Assembly: GCA_964450355.1 (NCBI GenBank)
Contig: CAYVDH010000025.1
Coordinates: 1-26,990, forward strand
Length of the DNA stretch: 26,990 nucleotides
Reading direction: 5' to 3'
From: CAYVDH01 sp964450355
GTDB lineage: Bacteria; Bacteroidota; Bacteroidia; NS11-12g; UBA955
The notes under the pieces are model-generated. The model was not told the DNA's origin. It saw only the letters and a program-made list of their open reading frames with translations, and ran no database searches. The position numbers were made by a program, and so were the translations under genes. Below are positions 1 through 7,780 of the stretch, piece after piece (the stretch's first letter is position 1; each line of letters starts with the position of its first letter).

Positions 1-358
1 CCTACTGCTGCCTCCCGTAGGAGTCTGGTCCGTGTCTCAGTACCAGTGTGGGGGATCATCCTCTCAGACCCCCTAAACATCGTAGCCATGGTGAGCCGTT
101 ACCTCGCCATCTAGCTAATGTTCCGCATGCTCATCTCTAATCCCCGGAGGTTTGATAACAAAATGATGCCACTTCGTTATGTTATGGGGTATTAATTCCG
201 ATTTCTCGAAGCTATGCCCCTATTAGAGGTAGATTGCATACGTGTTACGCACCCGTGCGCCACTTTCATGTCATATTGCTACAACAATCTCGTTCGACTT
301 GCATGTATTAGGCCTGCCGCTAGCGTTCATCCTGAGCCAGGATCAAACTCTTCATTGT
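1..358 (-). rRNA. rrs: 16S ribosomal RNA, 5' segment (truncated by window edge)
   Basis: On the minus strand the sequence contains the universal 5' 16S motif AGAGTTTGATCCTGGCTCAG, with its first A at 351, so 16S position 1 lies at about 358. At the left edge it reaches the conserved ACTCCTACGGGAGGCAGCAG block (E. coli 338-357 region). About 358 nt of the gene is present; the rest lies beyond the window. The GATGAACGCTAGCGGCAGGC stretch with a short V1 loop is of Bacteroidota type. Two promoter-like sites precede it. The 5' boundary is inferred by E. coli numbering, so it may be off by a few nucleotides. Confidence 0.97.
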
Positions 359-427
359 AAAAAAATTTGAACTGACTTTCTCAAAGTATTATTATATCTT
401 GAGGTCCGCTATTCCTTCTCTTTAAAC

Positions 428-437
428 TTCAAAGAAC
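428..437 (-). promoter_or_regulatory. BoxA-like antitermination element in the 16S leader
   Basis: The minus strand reads GTTCTTTGAA between the proximal rrn promoter and the 16S start. It resembles the boxA core (GCTCTTTAA) that recruits NusB/S10 antitermination factors in rRNA leaders. Position, about 70 nt upstream of 16S, fits. The match is short and imperfect, and the leader is AT-rich, so this is tentative. Confidence 0.35.
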
Positions 438-459
438 TTTCCTTTCTTAAAAGGGACTG

Positions 460-492
460 CAAAGGTAAGATATTTCAAATCACATTTCCAAA
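460..492 (-). promoter_or_regulatory. rrn promoter, proximal (Bacteroidota -33/-7 type)
   Basis: The minus strand has a -33 TTTG (489-492) and a -7 TACCTTTG (460-467) separated by 21 nt. This matches the Bacteroidota sigma factor pattern TTTG-N19-23-TAnnTTTG. Predicted transcription start is around 455, giving a 16S leader of about 100 nt. The sequence right after the -7 box is CAGTCCC, nearly the same as at the distal promoter and at rpmE2. Confidence 0.7.
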
Positions 493-568
493 TTTATTTT
501 TAAATATTTTTGAAAATATTTTTTTCTTTTTTCTCTTAAACTGTACAGTATTTATCAGAACGGGGCTG

Positions 569-599
569 CAAAGGTAATATTGTTTTTTACAATTGCAAA
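569..599 (-). promoter_or_regulatory. rrn promoter, distal (Bacteroidota -33/-7 type)
   Basis: The minus strand has a -33 TTTG (596-599) and a -7 TACCTTTG (569-576) separated by 19 nt. Downstream of the -7 box it reads CAGCCCC, so the core resembles the proximal promoter 109 nt further on. Together they form a tandem pair. The rest of the 317 nt between the 16S start and the next gene (359-675) is A/T-rich filler; I see no gene in it and no convincing terminator for the upstream purF-like gene. Confidence 0.7.
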
Positions 600-675
600 T
601 ATATTTTGAAAAATTTTTATTTTTTTTCTCTAATCACCACTTTTTTACAATTATAAACAGTACTTAAACCCAATG

Positions 676-2568
676 TTAGTAAGCCCTTGAGTTGTTTTTC
701 TCCATGTAAAAAATAAATGACCTATTGGCTATTTTATTTCCTCCTGATGTTGGAAAATCTCCAGTAAAATACCAATCACCCTTGTGATCTGGACATGCTT
801 GGTGTAAATTTTTTACTTCCTGAAAGATAATTTCTACCTCGGAATTGAAATTTTTTGGTGTTACTATCTTGGAAATTTTAGCTGATATCTCTTCTTCTGT
901 GAATAATTCATACAATGACTTGAGCTGATTCTCTACCTCATCAAATGGTTTTTTCATCTCCTCAATACACTTTCTATATGTTTCTTCTAACTTGTTCTCT
1001 TGGTTTGTATCCTTTAATAATTCTATTAATGCCTTGAAAGCTACAAAATCTTTTAATCTACTCATGTCTATCCCATAACAATCAGGATACCTAATTTGAG
1101 GAGCACTTGATACTACAATAATTTTTTTGGGTTGTAACCTGCCTAATATTTTTAAAATACTTGTTTTTAGTGTCGTTCCTCTTACAATTGAATCATCAAT
1201 TATGACCAATGTGTCCACTTGTGGTGTTATTATACCATATGTAACATCGTATGCATGACCAACTAAATCTTCTCTGTCTTTATCATTGGTAATGAATGTT
1301 CTGATTTTTGCATCTTTTACTAATATCTTTTCTCTCCTTATTCTATAGGTTAAAATTTCTTGGATTCTTTCTGGTGTTAAATGTTCTCTTTCTGCCATGA
1401 TTTCCTCCGACCTCTTTATCTTTAACCAATCGTTAATTCCATCTATCATCCCATAAAAAGAAGTAGCCGCTGTATTAGGGATATATGAAAAAACAGTATT
1501 TTCTATATCGTAATTCAAAGCCTTTAACACTTTTGGCGCTAATAATTTCCCTAATTGTTTTCTTTCTTTGTATATATCTGCATCATTGCCTCTAGAAAAA
1601 TAAATTCTTTCAAATGAACATGATTTCTTTTCAGCTTCTGGCAAAATTCTGACTTCATTGAATGTTGCATCTTTGTTTATAATCAGAGCACAACCTGGAG
1701 TCACTTCTTTGATGTCCTTATAATCTACATTGAATGTTGTAGAAATAGCAGGCCTTTCACTTGCCACTACCAAAATCTCATCGTTGTGGTACCAAAATGA
1801 CGGACGTATTCCATTTGGGTCTCTCATAACAAATGCAGCTCCATGACCAATTAGTCCCACCATGTTATAACCACCATCTGTCCTCTTAAATGCATTTTTT
1901 AATATATTTTCAATGGATAAATGCTCTTTAATTTTTTCTGTAATCTCAAAATTGGAATACCCTTTTTCTTTGTATATTTTGAATAACCTTTCATTTTCTT
2001 CATCTAAAAAATGTCCGATTTTTTCAAGCATGGTTACATTGTCGCTTTTTTCTTTAGGTTGTTGCCCCAATTCTATGAGTTGTGTAAAAAGTTCATCGAC
2101 ATTGGTAAGGTTATAATTCCCTGCTAACACTAAATTACGGCACATCCAATTGTTTTGTCTTAAAAATGGATGTAAATTTTCTAAGTTATTTCCTCCATGT
2201 GTTCCATACCTTAAATGCCCTAACATCAATTCTCCTGCATATGGAAAATGTTCTTTTAAATACAATGAATTTTTAAGTTTAGTTTCATCTAATTGTTTCA
2301 ATCCATTATTGATTTCTTCAAAAATATCAGCAACTGAGTTTTTGGAATTAGATCGTTTTCTTGCTAAATACCTTTCTCCAAATTGTGGATCGAGTTTTAT
2401 TACTCCTATTCCTGCTCCATCTTGACCTCTGTTTATTTGCTTAGCCATTAATAGTTGTAACTTCTGTAACCCATATAATGGAGTACCATACTTTTCGGTA
2501 AAATACTCTAAGGGCTTTAATAACCTAATAAATGCTACTCCACATTCATGTTTAATTGAATCGCTCAT
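676..2568 (-). CDS. PurF-like amidophosphoribosyltransferase, long Bacteroidota form
   Basis: This 630-residue protein combines an N-terminal class II (Ntn) glutamine amidotransferase domain with a C-terminal phosphoribosyltransferase domain. Cys9 in HECGVAF would be the catalytic N-terminal nucleophile after loss of an 8-residue propeptide. GHLRYGTHG (117-125) and RDPNGIRPSF (249-258) are PurF-type motifs, and IIDDSIVRGTTL (456-467) is a clear PRPP-binding loop. PurF makes 5-phosphoribosylamine from PRPP and glutamine in the first step of purine synthesis. It is much longer than ordinary PurF (about 470-510 residues): extra sequence lies around 155-230, 375-435 and 510-600, and the usual VPDSG-type segment is replaced by YIPNTAATS (362-370). 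It may be a diverged paralogue, so I give no gene symbol. A -7-like TAAATTTG lies at 2586-2593. Confidence 0.85.
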   Translation of the reverse strand: MSDSIKHECGVAFIRLLKPLEYFTEKYGTPLYGLQKLQLLMAKQINRGQDGAGIGVIKLDPQFGERYLARKRSNSKNSVADIFEEINNGLKQLDETKLKNSLYLKEHFPYAGELMLGHLRYGTHGGNNLENLHPFLRQNNWMCRNLVLAGNYNLTNVDELFTQLIELGQQPKEKSDNVTMLEKIGHFLDEENERLFKIYKEKGYSNFEITEKIKEHLSIENILKNAFKRTDGGYNMVGLIGHGAAFVMRDPNGIRPSFWYHNDEILVVASERPAISTTFNVDYKDIKEVTPGCALIINKDATFNEVRILPEAEKKSCSFERIYFSRGNDADIYKERKQLGKLLAPKVLKALNYDIENTVFSYIPNTAATSFYGMIDGINDWLKIKRSEEIMAEREHLTPERIQEILTYRIRREKILVKDAKIRTFITNDKDREDLVGHAYDVTYGIITPQVDTLVIIDDSIVRGTTLKTSILKILGRLQPKKIIVVSSAPQIRYPDCYGIDMSRLKDFVAFKALIELLKDTNQENKLEETYRKCIEEMKKPFDEVENQLKSLYELFTEEEISAKISKIVTPKNFNSEVEIIFQEVKNLHQACPDHKGDWYFTGDFPTSGGNKIANRSFIFYMEKNNSRAY

Positions 2569-2666
2569 TGTTGTTTATTGATTTGCAAATTTACAATTTC
2601 TTATTTATATTCATTGGTTTTATTAATGCATTTATTCTTTGCCATGTTATCATGTATTTGAAATCG

Positions 2667-3386
2667 TTAGTTGAATTGTAAAGGCACCTCTAGTAGCAAT
2701 ACTTTTGTTTCTACTGTCGAAACAAAATTAACTGAACTAGTATCCCAAATTCCTATAGCATCTCTTCTATTTAATGTATGACCTTCTATTGTTAATTCGC
2801 CTTCAATGACAAATACATACAATCCGTTTCCAGTTTTTTTAAATTCATACTTTTTAACGTGATTTATATCAAATTCTCCAATTGTTAGCCATGCATCTTG
2901 GTATATCCAGGGTTGAGTATCTGACTTTATTGGTGATACAATTTCTGTCCACTCATTTTTTATTGTTTCAGGAAGTTTAAAATCCCCATATTTTGGTTCT
3001 ACTTGACTTTTATTAGGTATTATCCAAATTTGCAACAGTTTCAATTCTTTGTCTTTGTTGGCATTGTGTTCACTGTGATACAATCCTTTTCCTGCACTCA
3101 TTACCTGAATGGAGCCTACGCTTAATACTTCTGAATTCCCCATGCTGTCTTGGTGTCTTATTGCCCCTTCTAATGGAATGGTAATGATTTCCATGTTGTC
3201 ATGAGGGTGGGTGGCAAACCCCATTCCTGGAGCAATTTCATCATCATTTAAAACTCTTAAAGCTCCAAAATTAATTTTTTCTGGATCGTAAAATGAAGCA
3301 AAACTGAACGAATGATTTGCTTTTAACCAACCATGATTGGCATAACCTCTTTTATCCGCTTTATGAAGGATGTATTTAGTCATCAT
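2667..3386 (-). CDS. Pirin family protein (bicupin, YhhW-like)
   Basis: This 239-residue protein matches the pirin/YhhW family of cupin proteins. The N-terminal cupin keeps the family's four metal ligands: His60 and His62 in ATHPHDNME, and His104 and Glu106 in GLYHSEHN. The GWLKANHSFSFASFYDP opening is characteristic. Some family members have quercetin 2,3-dioxygenase activity in vitro, but the biological role is usually unknown. Two adjacent ATG codons (3384-3386 and 3381-3383) could start it; I give the longer. A -7-like TAATTTTG sits only a few bases upstream (3388-3395), so the transcript could be nearly leaderless. It is divergent from aroQ and followed after 98 nt by the purF-like gene on the same strand. 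Confidence 0.9.
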   Translation of the reverse strand: MMTKYILHKADKRGYANHGWLKANHSFSFASFYDPEKINFGALRVLNDDEIAPGMGFATHPHDNMEIITIPLEGAIRHQDSMGNSEVLSVGSIQVMSAGKGLYHSEHNANKDKELKLLQIWIIPNKSQVEPKYGDFKLPETIKNEWTEIVSPIKSDTQPWIYQDAWLTIGEFDINHVKKYEFKKTGNGLYVFVIEGELTIEGHTLNRRDAIGIWDTSSVNFVSTVETKVLLLEVPLQFN

Positions 3387-3457
3387 GCAAAATTAACTTA
3401 CATTTGTCATTAAAAGTTATAAATTAAATTTAATACCTTATTTTTGTTAGGTATATT

Positions 3458-3880
3458 TTGAATAAAAAAATTTTAGTATTGCATGGCCCTAACTTAAACT
3501 TATTGGGCAAAAGAGAACCTGAAATTTATGGAAATCTAAATTCAGAGGACATTATCTTAAATCTAAAAACGGTGTTTCCGAATGACACTATAGATTATTA
3601 TCAATCAAACAATGAGTCAGAACTCATCAATACAATTCATCAAAGTGAGGGAATATACGATGGTATTATTTTTAACCCAGGAGCATTTTCTCACACCAGC
3701 ATTTCTTTGGCTGATTCAATAAAATCGGTAGCTACTCCTGTGATTTGTGTGCATATTAGCAACATATACACTAGAGAAGAGTTCAGGCATATTGATTTCA
3801 TTGGTGAAGCATGTAAAGGCAGCATTGTAGGGTTAGGTACACAAGGATACACTCTCGCAATCGAATGTTTGTTTGATTGA
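3458..3880 (+). CDS. aroQ: Type II 3-dehydroquinate dehydratase
   Basis: This is a 140-residue cytoplasmic enzyme of the shikimate pathway, converting 3-dehydroquinate to 3-dehydroshikimate. The type II signature LHGPNLNLLGKREPEIYG (8-25) carries the catalytic Arg19 and Tyr24. FNPGAFSHTS (72-81) and VHISN with His99 complete the active site, and the length is normal for the dodecameric type II family. The start is TTG: an in-frame TAA lies at 3431-3433, no ATG or GTG intervenes, and no internal Met is available. A -7-like TATTTTTG (3439-3446) implies a very short leader. fabD follows after 34 nt on the same strand, probably in the same transcript. Confidence 0.95.
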   Translation: MNKKILVLHGPNLNLLGKREPEIYGNLNSEDIILNLKTVFPNDTIDYYQSNNESELINTIHQSEGIYDGIIFNPGAFSHTSISLADSIKSVATPVICVHISNIYTREEFRHIDFIGEACKGSIVGLGTQGYTLAIECLFD

Positions 3881-3914
3881 TTTTTTTTGTATGTTTGAAT
3901 TTTAATTCAAGACA

Positions 3915-4790
3915 ATGAAAAAAGCATACGTATTTCCCGGACAAGGTTCACAATTTGTAGGTATGGGTAAAGATTTATTTGAAAACAATCCCATAGCTAA
4001 AATACATTTTAATCAAGCAAATGAAATTTTAGGTTTTAAAATCACTGATGAGATGTTTCATGGAACTGATGAAGGTTTAAAACAAACAAAAATTACCCAA
4101 CCAGCAGTTTTTCTCCATTCGGTAATAGCCGCTATTTGTCTAGGCGATGATTTTAGACCGGATATGGTAGCAGGACATAGTTTAGGAGAATTTTCAGCAT
4201 TAGTTGCAAACAAAACTTTGAGTTTTGAAGATGGTTTGCAATTGGTGTACAAACGAGCATTGGCAATGCAAGAAGCATGTGAGCTAAAACCAAGTACAAT
4301 GGCCGCAGTATTGGGTTTAGAGGATGAAAAAGTAGAAACAATTTGCGAGGGTATTGAAAATGGGATAGTTGTTGCTGCCAATTATAATTGCCCTGGTCAA
4401 TTAGTGATTTCGGGCGATATTGAAGCAATAGAAAATGCCTGTGAACAGCTTAAATTAGCAGGTGCTAAAAGGGCCTTAATATTGCCTGTTGGTGGAGCTT
4501 TTCATTCACCATTAATGAAGCCTGCACAAGAAAAACTAAATATAGCCATAGAATCTACGCAATTTAACTCCCCTATTTGCCCTGTATATCAAAATGTAAG
4601 TGCTAAAGCTGAATCCGACCCAGATATTATTAAGGCAAATTTATTAAAACAATTGACAGCTCCTGTTAGATGGACCCAATCTATTCGAGCCATGGCTGAA
4701 GATGGCGCAAAATATTATACCGAACTTGGCCCTGGAAAGGTTCTTCAAGGATTAATTAAAAAAATTCATTCTGAAGCTGAAATCGTTTAA
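3915..4790 (+). CDS. fabD: Malonyl-CoA:ACP transacylase
   Basis: FabD transfers malonyl from CoA to acyl carrier protein, supplying extender units for fatty acid synthesis in the cytoplasm. The 291-residue length is typical. The N-terminal GQGSQ (9-13) forms the oxyanion region, GHSLGE (87-92) contains the nucleophile Ser89, Arg114 in VYKRALAMQ binds the malonyl carboxylate, and His197 in GAFHSPLMKPA completes the Ser-His dyad. It ends just before a strong bidirectional hairpin shared with the oppositely oriented clpX. It is probably cotranscribed with aroQ, an unusual pairing because other fab genes are absent here. Confidence 0.97.
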   Translation: MKKAYVFPGQGSQFVGMGKDLFENNPIAKIHFNQANEILGFKITDEMFHGTDEGLKQTKITQPAVFLHSVIAAICLGDDFRPDMVAGHSLGEFSALVANKTLSFEDGLQLVYKRALAMQEACELKPSTMAAVLGLEDEKVETICEGIENGIVVAANYNCPGQLVISGDIEAIENACEQLKLAGAKRALILPVGGAFHSPLMKPAQEKLNIAIESTQFNSPICPVYQNVSAKAESDPDIIKANLLKQLTAPVRWTQSIRAMAEDGAKYYTELGPGKVLQGLIKKIHSEAEIV

Positions 4791-4816
4791 GAAGCTATAG
4801 TTAAACTGATATACAT

Positions 4817-4850
4817 AAAAAAAGTCAATGAAAATTCATTGACTTTTTTT
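4817..4850. terminator. Bidirectional rho-independent terminator between fabD and clpX
   Basis: GTCAATGA (4824-4831) pairs with TCATTGAC (4836-4843) around an AAAT loop. It is flanked by an A-run on the left and a T-run on the right. The symmetry gives a U-tail on either strand, so it can end both fabD (plus) and clpX (minus), which converge here. Confidence 0.9.
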
Positions 4851-4868
4851 TATTTTTCAATTGAAAAA

Positions 4869-6107
4869 TCATGCTGCTTTTATGCTGTTTTCGTTTAGTT
4901 TAGTGGTTACCATATCGGCAGTTATAACTATGTTTTTTTCGTTTTTACTTGGGGCTTCAAACATGACATCCATCATTAACTTTTCACAAATTGTTCTGAG
5001 TCCACGAGCTCCTAGATTGAATTCTACAGCTTTACTTACAATTAAGTCTATTGCTTTCTTATCAAATTCTAATTGTATATTTTCAAGTTCAAACAGTTTG
5101 ATGTATTGCTTGATGATGGCATTTTTAGGCTTGAGTAAAATGTTTTTTAAAGCTTCTCTATCTAGGGTGTTGAGGTAAGTAATCATTGGCATTCTTCCAA
5201 CTATTTCAGGTATTAAACCAAAAGATTTTAAATCTGCTGGAGAAATGTTTTCTATCATGGAATTTTCTTTAATTCTCTCTGTTGATGATGAGGTAAATCC
5301 TACTGCGGAATTATTAAGTCTTCTTCCAATAATTTTTTCAATGCCATTAAAAGCACCACCACAAATAAACAAGATGTTTCTTGTATCTATTTTTACAAAT
5401 TTTTGATCGGGGTGTTTTCTTCCACCTTCGGGAGCAATATTGGCAACTGTTCCTTCCAACAATTTCAACAATCCTTGTTGTACACCTTCACCACTTACAT
5501 CTCTGCTGATAGATGGATTATCACCTTTTCTAGCAATTTTATCAATTTCATCAATGTACACTATTCCTCTTTGAGTAGCCTCAACATCGTAGTTACTTGC
5601 TTGATACAATCTTGAAATCACGCTTTCAACATCTTCTCCAACATAACCTGCTTCGGTAAGTACAGTGGCATCTGCCATACAAAACGGCACTTGCAATACT
5701 TTAGCTAATGTTCTAACAAGCAATGTTTTTCCAGTGCCTGTTTCTCCAACTAATAACACATTTGATTTTTCTATTTCAATTGATGATTTGTCATTATCAA
5801 CAAACATCAAACGTTTGTAATGATTGTATACTGCAACAGAAAGAACTTTCTTAGCTTGTTCTTGTCCAATGACATATTCATCTAAGTGTTTTTTAATTTC
5901 AATGGGTTTGGATAAAGAAATTTTAAAATTAGTAGAGTTGTTTTTCTTGGATTTAGAATTGCTGCCAATTTCAACATCTACAATTTTAGATGCTTGTTCG
6001 ACACATGCATCACAAATGTTAGCTTCTATACCCGATATCAGCATGACTGATTCCTCGCGAGGTTTGCCACAAAACGAACAGAAAGATCCAGTCTTTTTAC
6101 TTGCCAT
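4869..6107 (-). CDS. clpX: ATP-dependent Clp protease ATPase subunit ClpX
   Basis: ClpX is the hexameric AAA+ unfoldase that recognises tagged proteins and threads them into ClpP. The 412-residue protein has an N-terminal C4 zinc domain (Cys10, Cys13, Cys32, Cys35), Walker A GETGTGKT (121-128), Walker B IVYIDE (182-187), the RKH pore loop (230-232), the VGF ClpP-docking loop (269-271) and an arginine finger in LIPEIVGRMP. The Walker A loop has Glu122 where ClpX normally has Pro. The start codon overlaps the clpP stop by one base (TAATG), so translation is probably coupled. The downstream end meets a bidirectional terminator. Confidence 0.98.
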   Translation of the reverse strand: MASKKTGSFCSFCGKPREESVMLISGIEANICDACVEQASKIVDVEIGSNSKSKKNNSTNFKISLSKPIEIKKHLDEYVIGQEQAKKVLSVAVYNHYKRLMFVDNDKSSIEIEKSNVLLVGETGTGKTLLVRTLAKVLQVPFCMADATVLTEAGYVGEDVESVISRLYQASNYDVEATQRGIVYIDEIDKIARKGDNPSISRDVSGEGVQQGLLKLLEGTVANIAPEGGRKHPDQKFVKIDTRNILFICGGAFNGIEKIIGRRLNNSAVGFTSSSTERIKENSMIENISPADLKSFGLIPEIVGRMPMITYLNTLDREALKNILLKPKNAIIKQYIKLFELENIQLEFDKKAIDLIVSKAVEFNLGARGLRTICEKLMMDVMFEAPSKNEKNIVITADMVTTKLNENSIKAA

Positions 6108-6808
6108 TATTTATTTAATTTGTCTTTGCTTTTATATAATACTTCATCTACCATTCCATAAGCTTTTGCTTCTTCAGAAGTCATCCAATAATCTCTATCG
6201 CTATCTTTTTCAACTTTTTCATAAGGTTGTCCACTATGGAAAGAGATGATGTCGTATAATTCTTTTTTCAATTTAGAAATTTCACGGTAAGTGATTTCAA
6301 TTTCTGAAGCTTGTCCTTGCGCACCTCCTAATGGTTGGTGTATCATAACACGGCTGTGTTTCAAGGCAGTTCTTTTTCCATGGGCACCAGCGCACATCAA
6401 TACTGCTCCCATGCTTGCTGCCATGCCTGTACAAATGGTAGCTACATCACTGCTTATAAATTGCATGGTATCATAAATTCCTAAACCAGCATACACGCTA
6501 CCACCCGGACTGTTTATGTAAATTTGAATGTCTCTATTAGGGTTGGTACTTTCTAAAAACAACAATTGCCCCATAACAATGTTAGCAACTTCGTCATTGA
6601 TTCCAACTCCTAAAAAAATAATTCTATCCATCATTAATCTAGAAAAAATATCCATTGCTGCAATGTTTAATGGTCTTTCTTCTATGATATTGGGTGTAAG
6701 ATTTGTAATTACATTAGGTGTAGCACTGTTGATGTAACGGTGCAATGTCATGCTATTGATTCCTAAGTGTTTGGTAGCATATTTTTGAAATTCGTCTTGA
6801 TGATTCAT
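6107..6808 (-). CDS. clpP: ATP-dependent Clp protease proteolytic subunit ClpP
   Basis: ClpP is the barrel-shaped serine protease that partners with ClpX. The catalytic triad is visible: Ser132 in GMAASMGAV, His157 in MIHQPLGG and Asp206 in DRDYWM. The substrate-binding INSPGGSVYAGLGIYD segment (98-113) is intact. At 233 residues it is longer than E. coli ClpP (207), with about 30 extra N-terminal residues. clpX overlaps its stop codon. The upstream region to the divergent methyltransferase holds a good promoter and nested inverted repeats. tig, often found beside clpPX in other bacteria, lies about 10 kb away here. Confidence 0.98.
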   Translation of the reverse strand: MNHQDEFQKYATKHLGINSMTLHRYINSATPNVITNLTPNIIEERPLNIAAMDIFSRLMMDRIIFLGVGINDEVANIVMGQLLFLESTNPNRDIQIYINSPGGSVYAGLGIYDTMQFISSDVATICTGMAASMGAVLMCAGAHGKRTALKHSRVMIHQPLGGAQGQASEIEITYREISKLKKELYDIISFHSGQPYEKVEKDSDRDYWMTSEEAKAYGMVDEVLYKSKDKLNK

Positions 6809-6842
6809 GATATTTTCCTTATTTTGATTAACAATTATAAAG

Positions 6843-6876
6843 CAAAAATAGTTTTAAATTTCATAAGTACGACAAA
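6843..6876 (-). promoter_or_regulatory. clpP promoter (Bacteroidota -33/-7 type)
   Basis: On the minus strand a -33 TTTG (6873-6876) and a -7 TATTTTTG (6843-6850) are separated by 22 nt, matching the phylum consensus. Predicted start is near 6839, giving a clpP leader of about 30 nt. The -33 box abuts the left arm of an inverted repeat (6876-6912). Confidence 0.55.
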
Positions 6877-6912
6877 ATTCAACAAGTTCTTGTTAAATAA
6901 ATTTGTTGAATT
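6876..6912. repeat. Nested inverted repeats in the clpP/methyltransferase divergent region
   Basis: The outer arms are AATTCAACAA (6876-6885) and TTGTTGAATT (6903-6912), a perfect 10-bp inverted repeat with a 17-nt spacer. Overlapping it is a perfect palindrome AACAAG-TT-CTTGTT (6881-6894). The element touches the clpP -33 box and covers a -7-like TAAATTTG (6898-6905) that could serve the divergent methyltransferase. Its placement suggests an operator, but no regulator is identifiable and AT-rich spacers produce such repeats by chance. Confidence 0.45.
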
Positions 6913-6943
6913 AAGTAATTAAAACCAATTTTGAAGCATACAA

Positions 6944-7780
6944 ATGAACAAAAGGCAAATCTATTATTTACTTAGTCCTAAATTGCGAAGATTAGTTAGA
7001 CGAATGTATTATTTCCCAATAGATTTATATGAAAAAATAAGCCATAAAAGAGATGATATTACTCCACCAAAAGGCAAGATCTTCATTGGTCCGGGTGATT
7101 TTTTAAAAATTGGAGAAAAACTAAAAAACGACTTTATACAATATGGCGGTCTTCTGCCTCATCATTATGTTTTAGACATAGGTTGTGGAATTGGGCGAAT
7201 AGCTATCCCTCTGACAAAATACTTAAATTCCAATTCAAAATACGAAGGAATAGATATTGTGAAAGAAGGCATTGACTGGTGTCAAAAGAAAATAAATCCA
7301 AAATATCCTAATTTTAACTTTACCCATATTGATTTACAAAATGATTTATACAATTTAGAAACACAAAACAAAGCTTCTGAATTTAAATTTCATTTCCCTG
7401 ATTCCAGTTTTGATTTTATTATTTTAACCTCAGTATTCACTCACATGCAAGAAGCTGATGTCATCAACTATCTTGGAGAAATAAGCCGATTACTTAAAAA
7501 AGGTGGTAAATGTTTTGTGACATTTTTTATCATTGATGAACATGCAAAATCCTTTTTAAATTCATCATCAAAACCGTTTTTCCCTTTTGAGTTCGATCAT
7601 TATTATTTACACAATGAAAAAGTAAAGGATGCTAACATCGCATACAAAAGCGATTATATTTTCCCATTAATTTCTTCAAAAGGTTTAGAAATCAAATTCC
7701 ATCACAAGGGATGGTGGTGTGGAAATGATAAAAATAATTGTGTAGATTTTCAGGATGTATTGATATTGGAAAAAATCTAA
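6944..7780 (+). CDS. SAM-dependent class I methyltransferase
   Basis: This 278-residue protein carries the class I methyltransferase motif I VLDIGCGIGR (76-85), which binds S-adenosylmethionine, and an acidic motif II residue in YEGIDIV (Asp104). DSSFDFIILTSVFTHM is the motif IV region, followed by LLKKGGKCFVTFF (post-motif IV strand). The basic N-terminus (SPKLRRLVRRMYYFP) precedes the fold. The substrate is not recognisable; it resembles small-molecule, lipid or glycan methyltransferases of the Methyltransf_11/25 type. It is divergent from clpP and convergent with the desaturase gene, sharing a 4-bp overlap at the stop codons. Confidence 0.85.
   Translation: MNKRQIYYLLSPKLRRLVRRMYYFPIDLYEKISHKRDDITPPKGKIFIGPGDFLKIGEKLKNDFIQYGGLLPHHYVLDIGCGIGRIAIPLTKYLNSNSKYEGIDIVKEGIDWCQKKINPKYPNFNFTHIDLQNDLYNLETQNKASEFKFHFPDSSFDFIILTSVFTHMQEADVINYLGEISRLLKKGGKCFVTFFIIDEHAKSFLNSSSKPFFPFEFDHYYLHNEKVKDANIAYKSDYIFPLISSKGLEIKFHHKGWWCGNDKNNCVDFQDVLILEKI

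Noticed and set aside
2150..2425. Plus-strand open frame inside the purF-like gene with several cysteines.
   Set aside because: It is the antisense shadow of the glutamine amidotransferase domain, whose motifs are all on the minus strand.
2586..2660. Short palindromes (AATGCATT, CATG-TTAT-CATG) after the pirin gene.
   Set aside because: Too short and A/T-rich to call a terminator or operator.
4058..4428. Two antisense open frames within fabD.
   Set aside because: fabD carries all its catalytic motifs in the plus frame; the antisense frames have no motif, promoter or conserved start.
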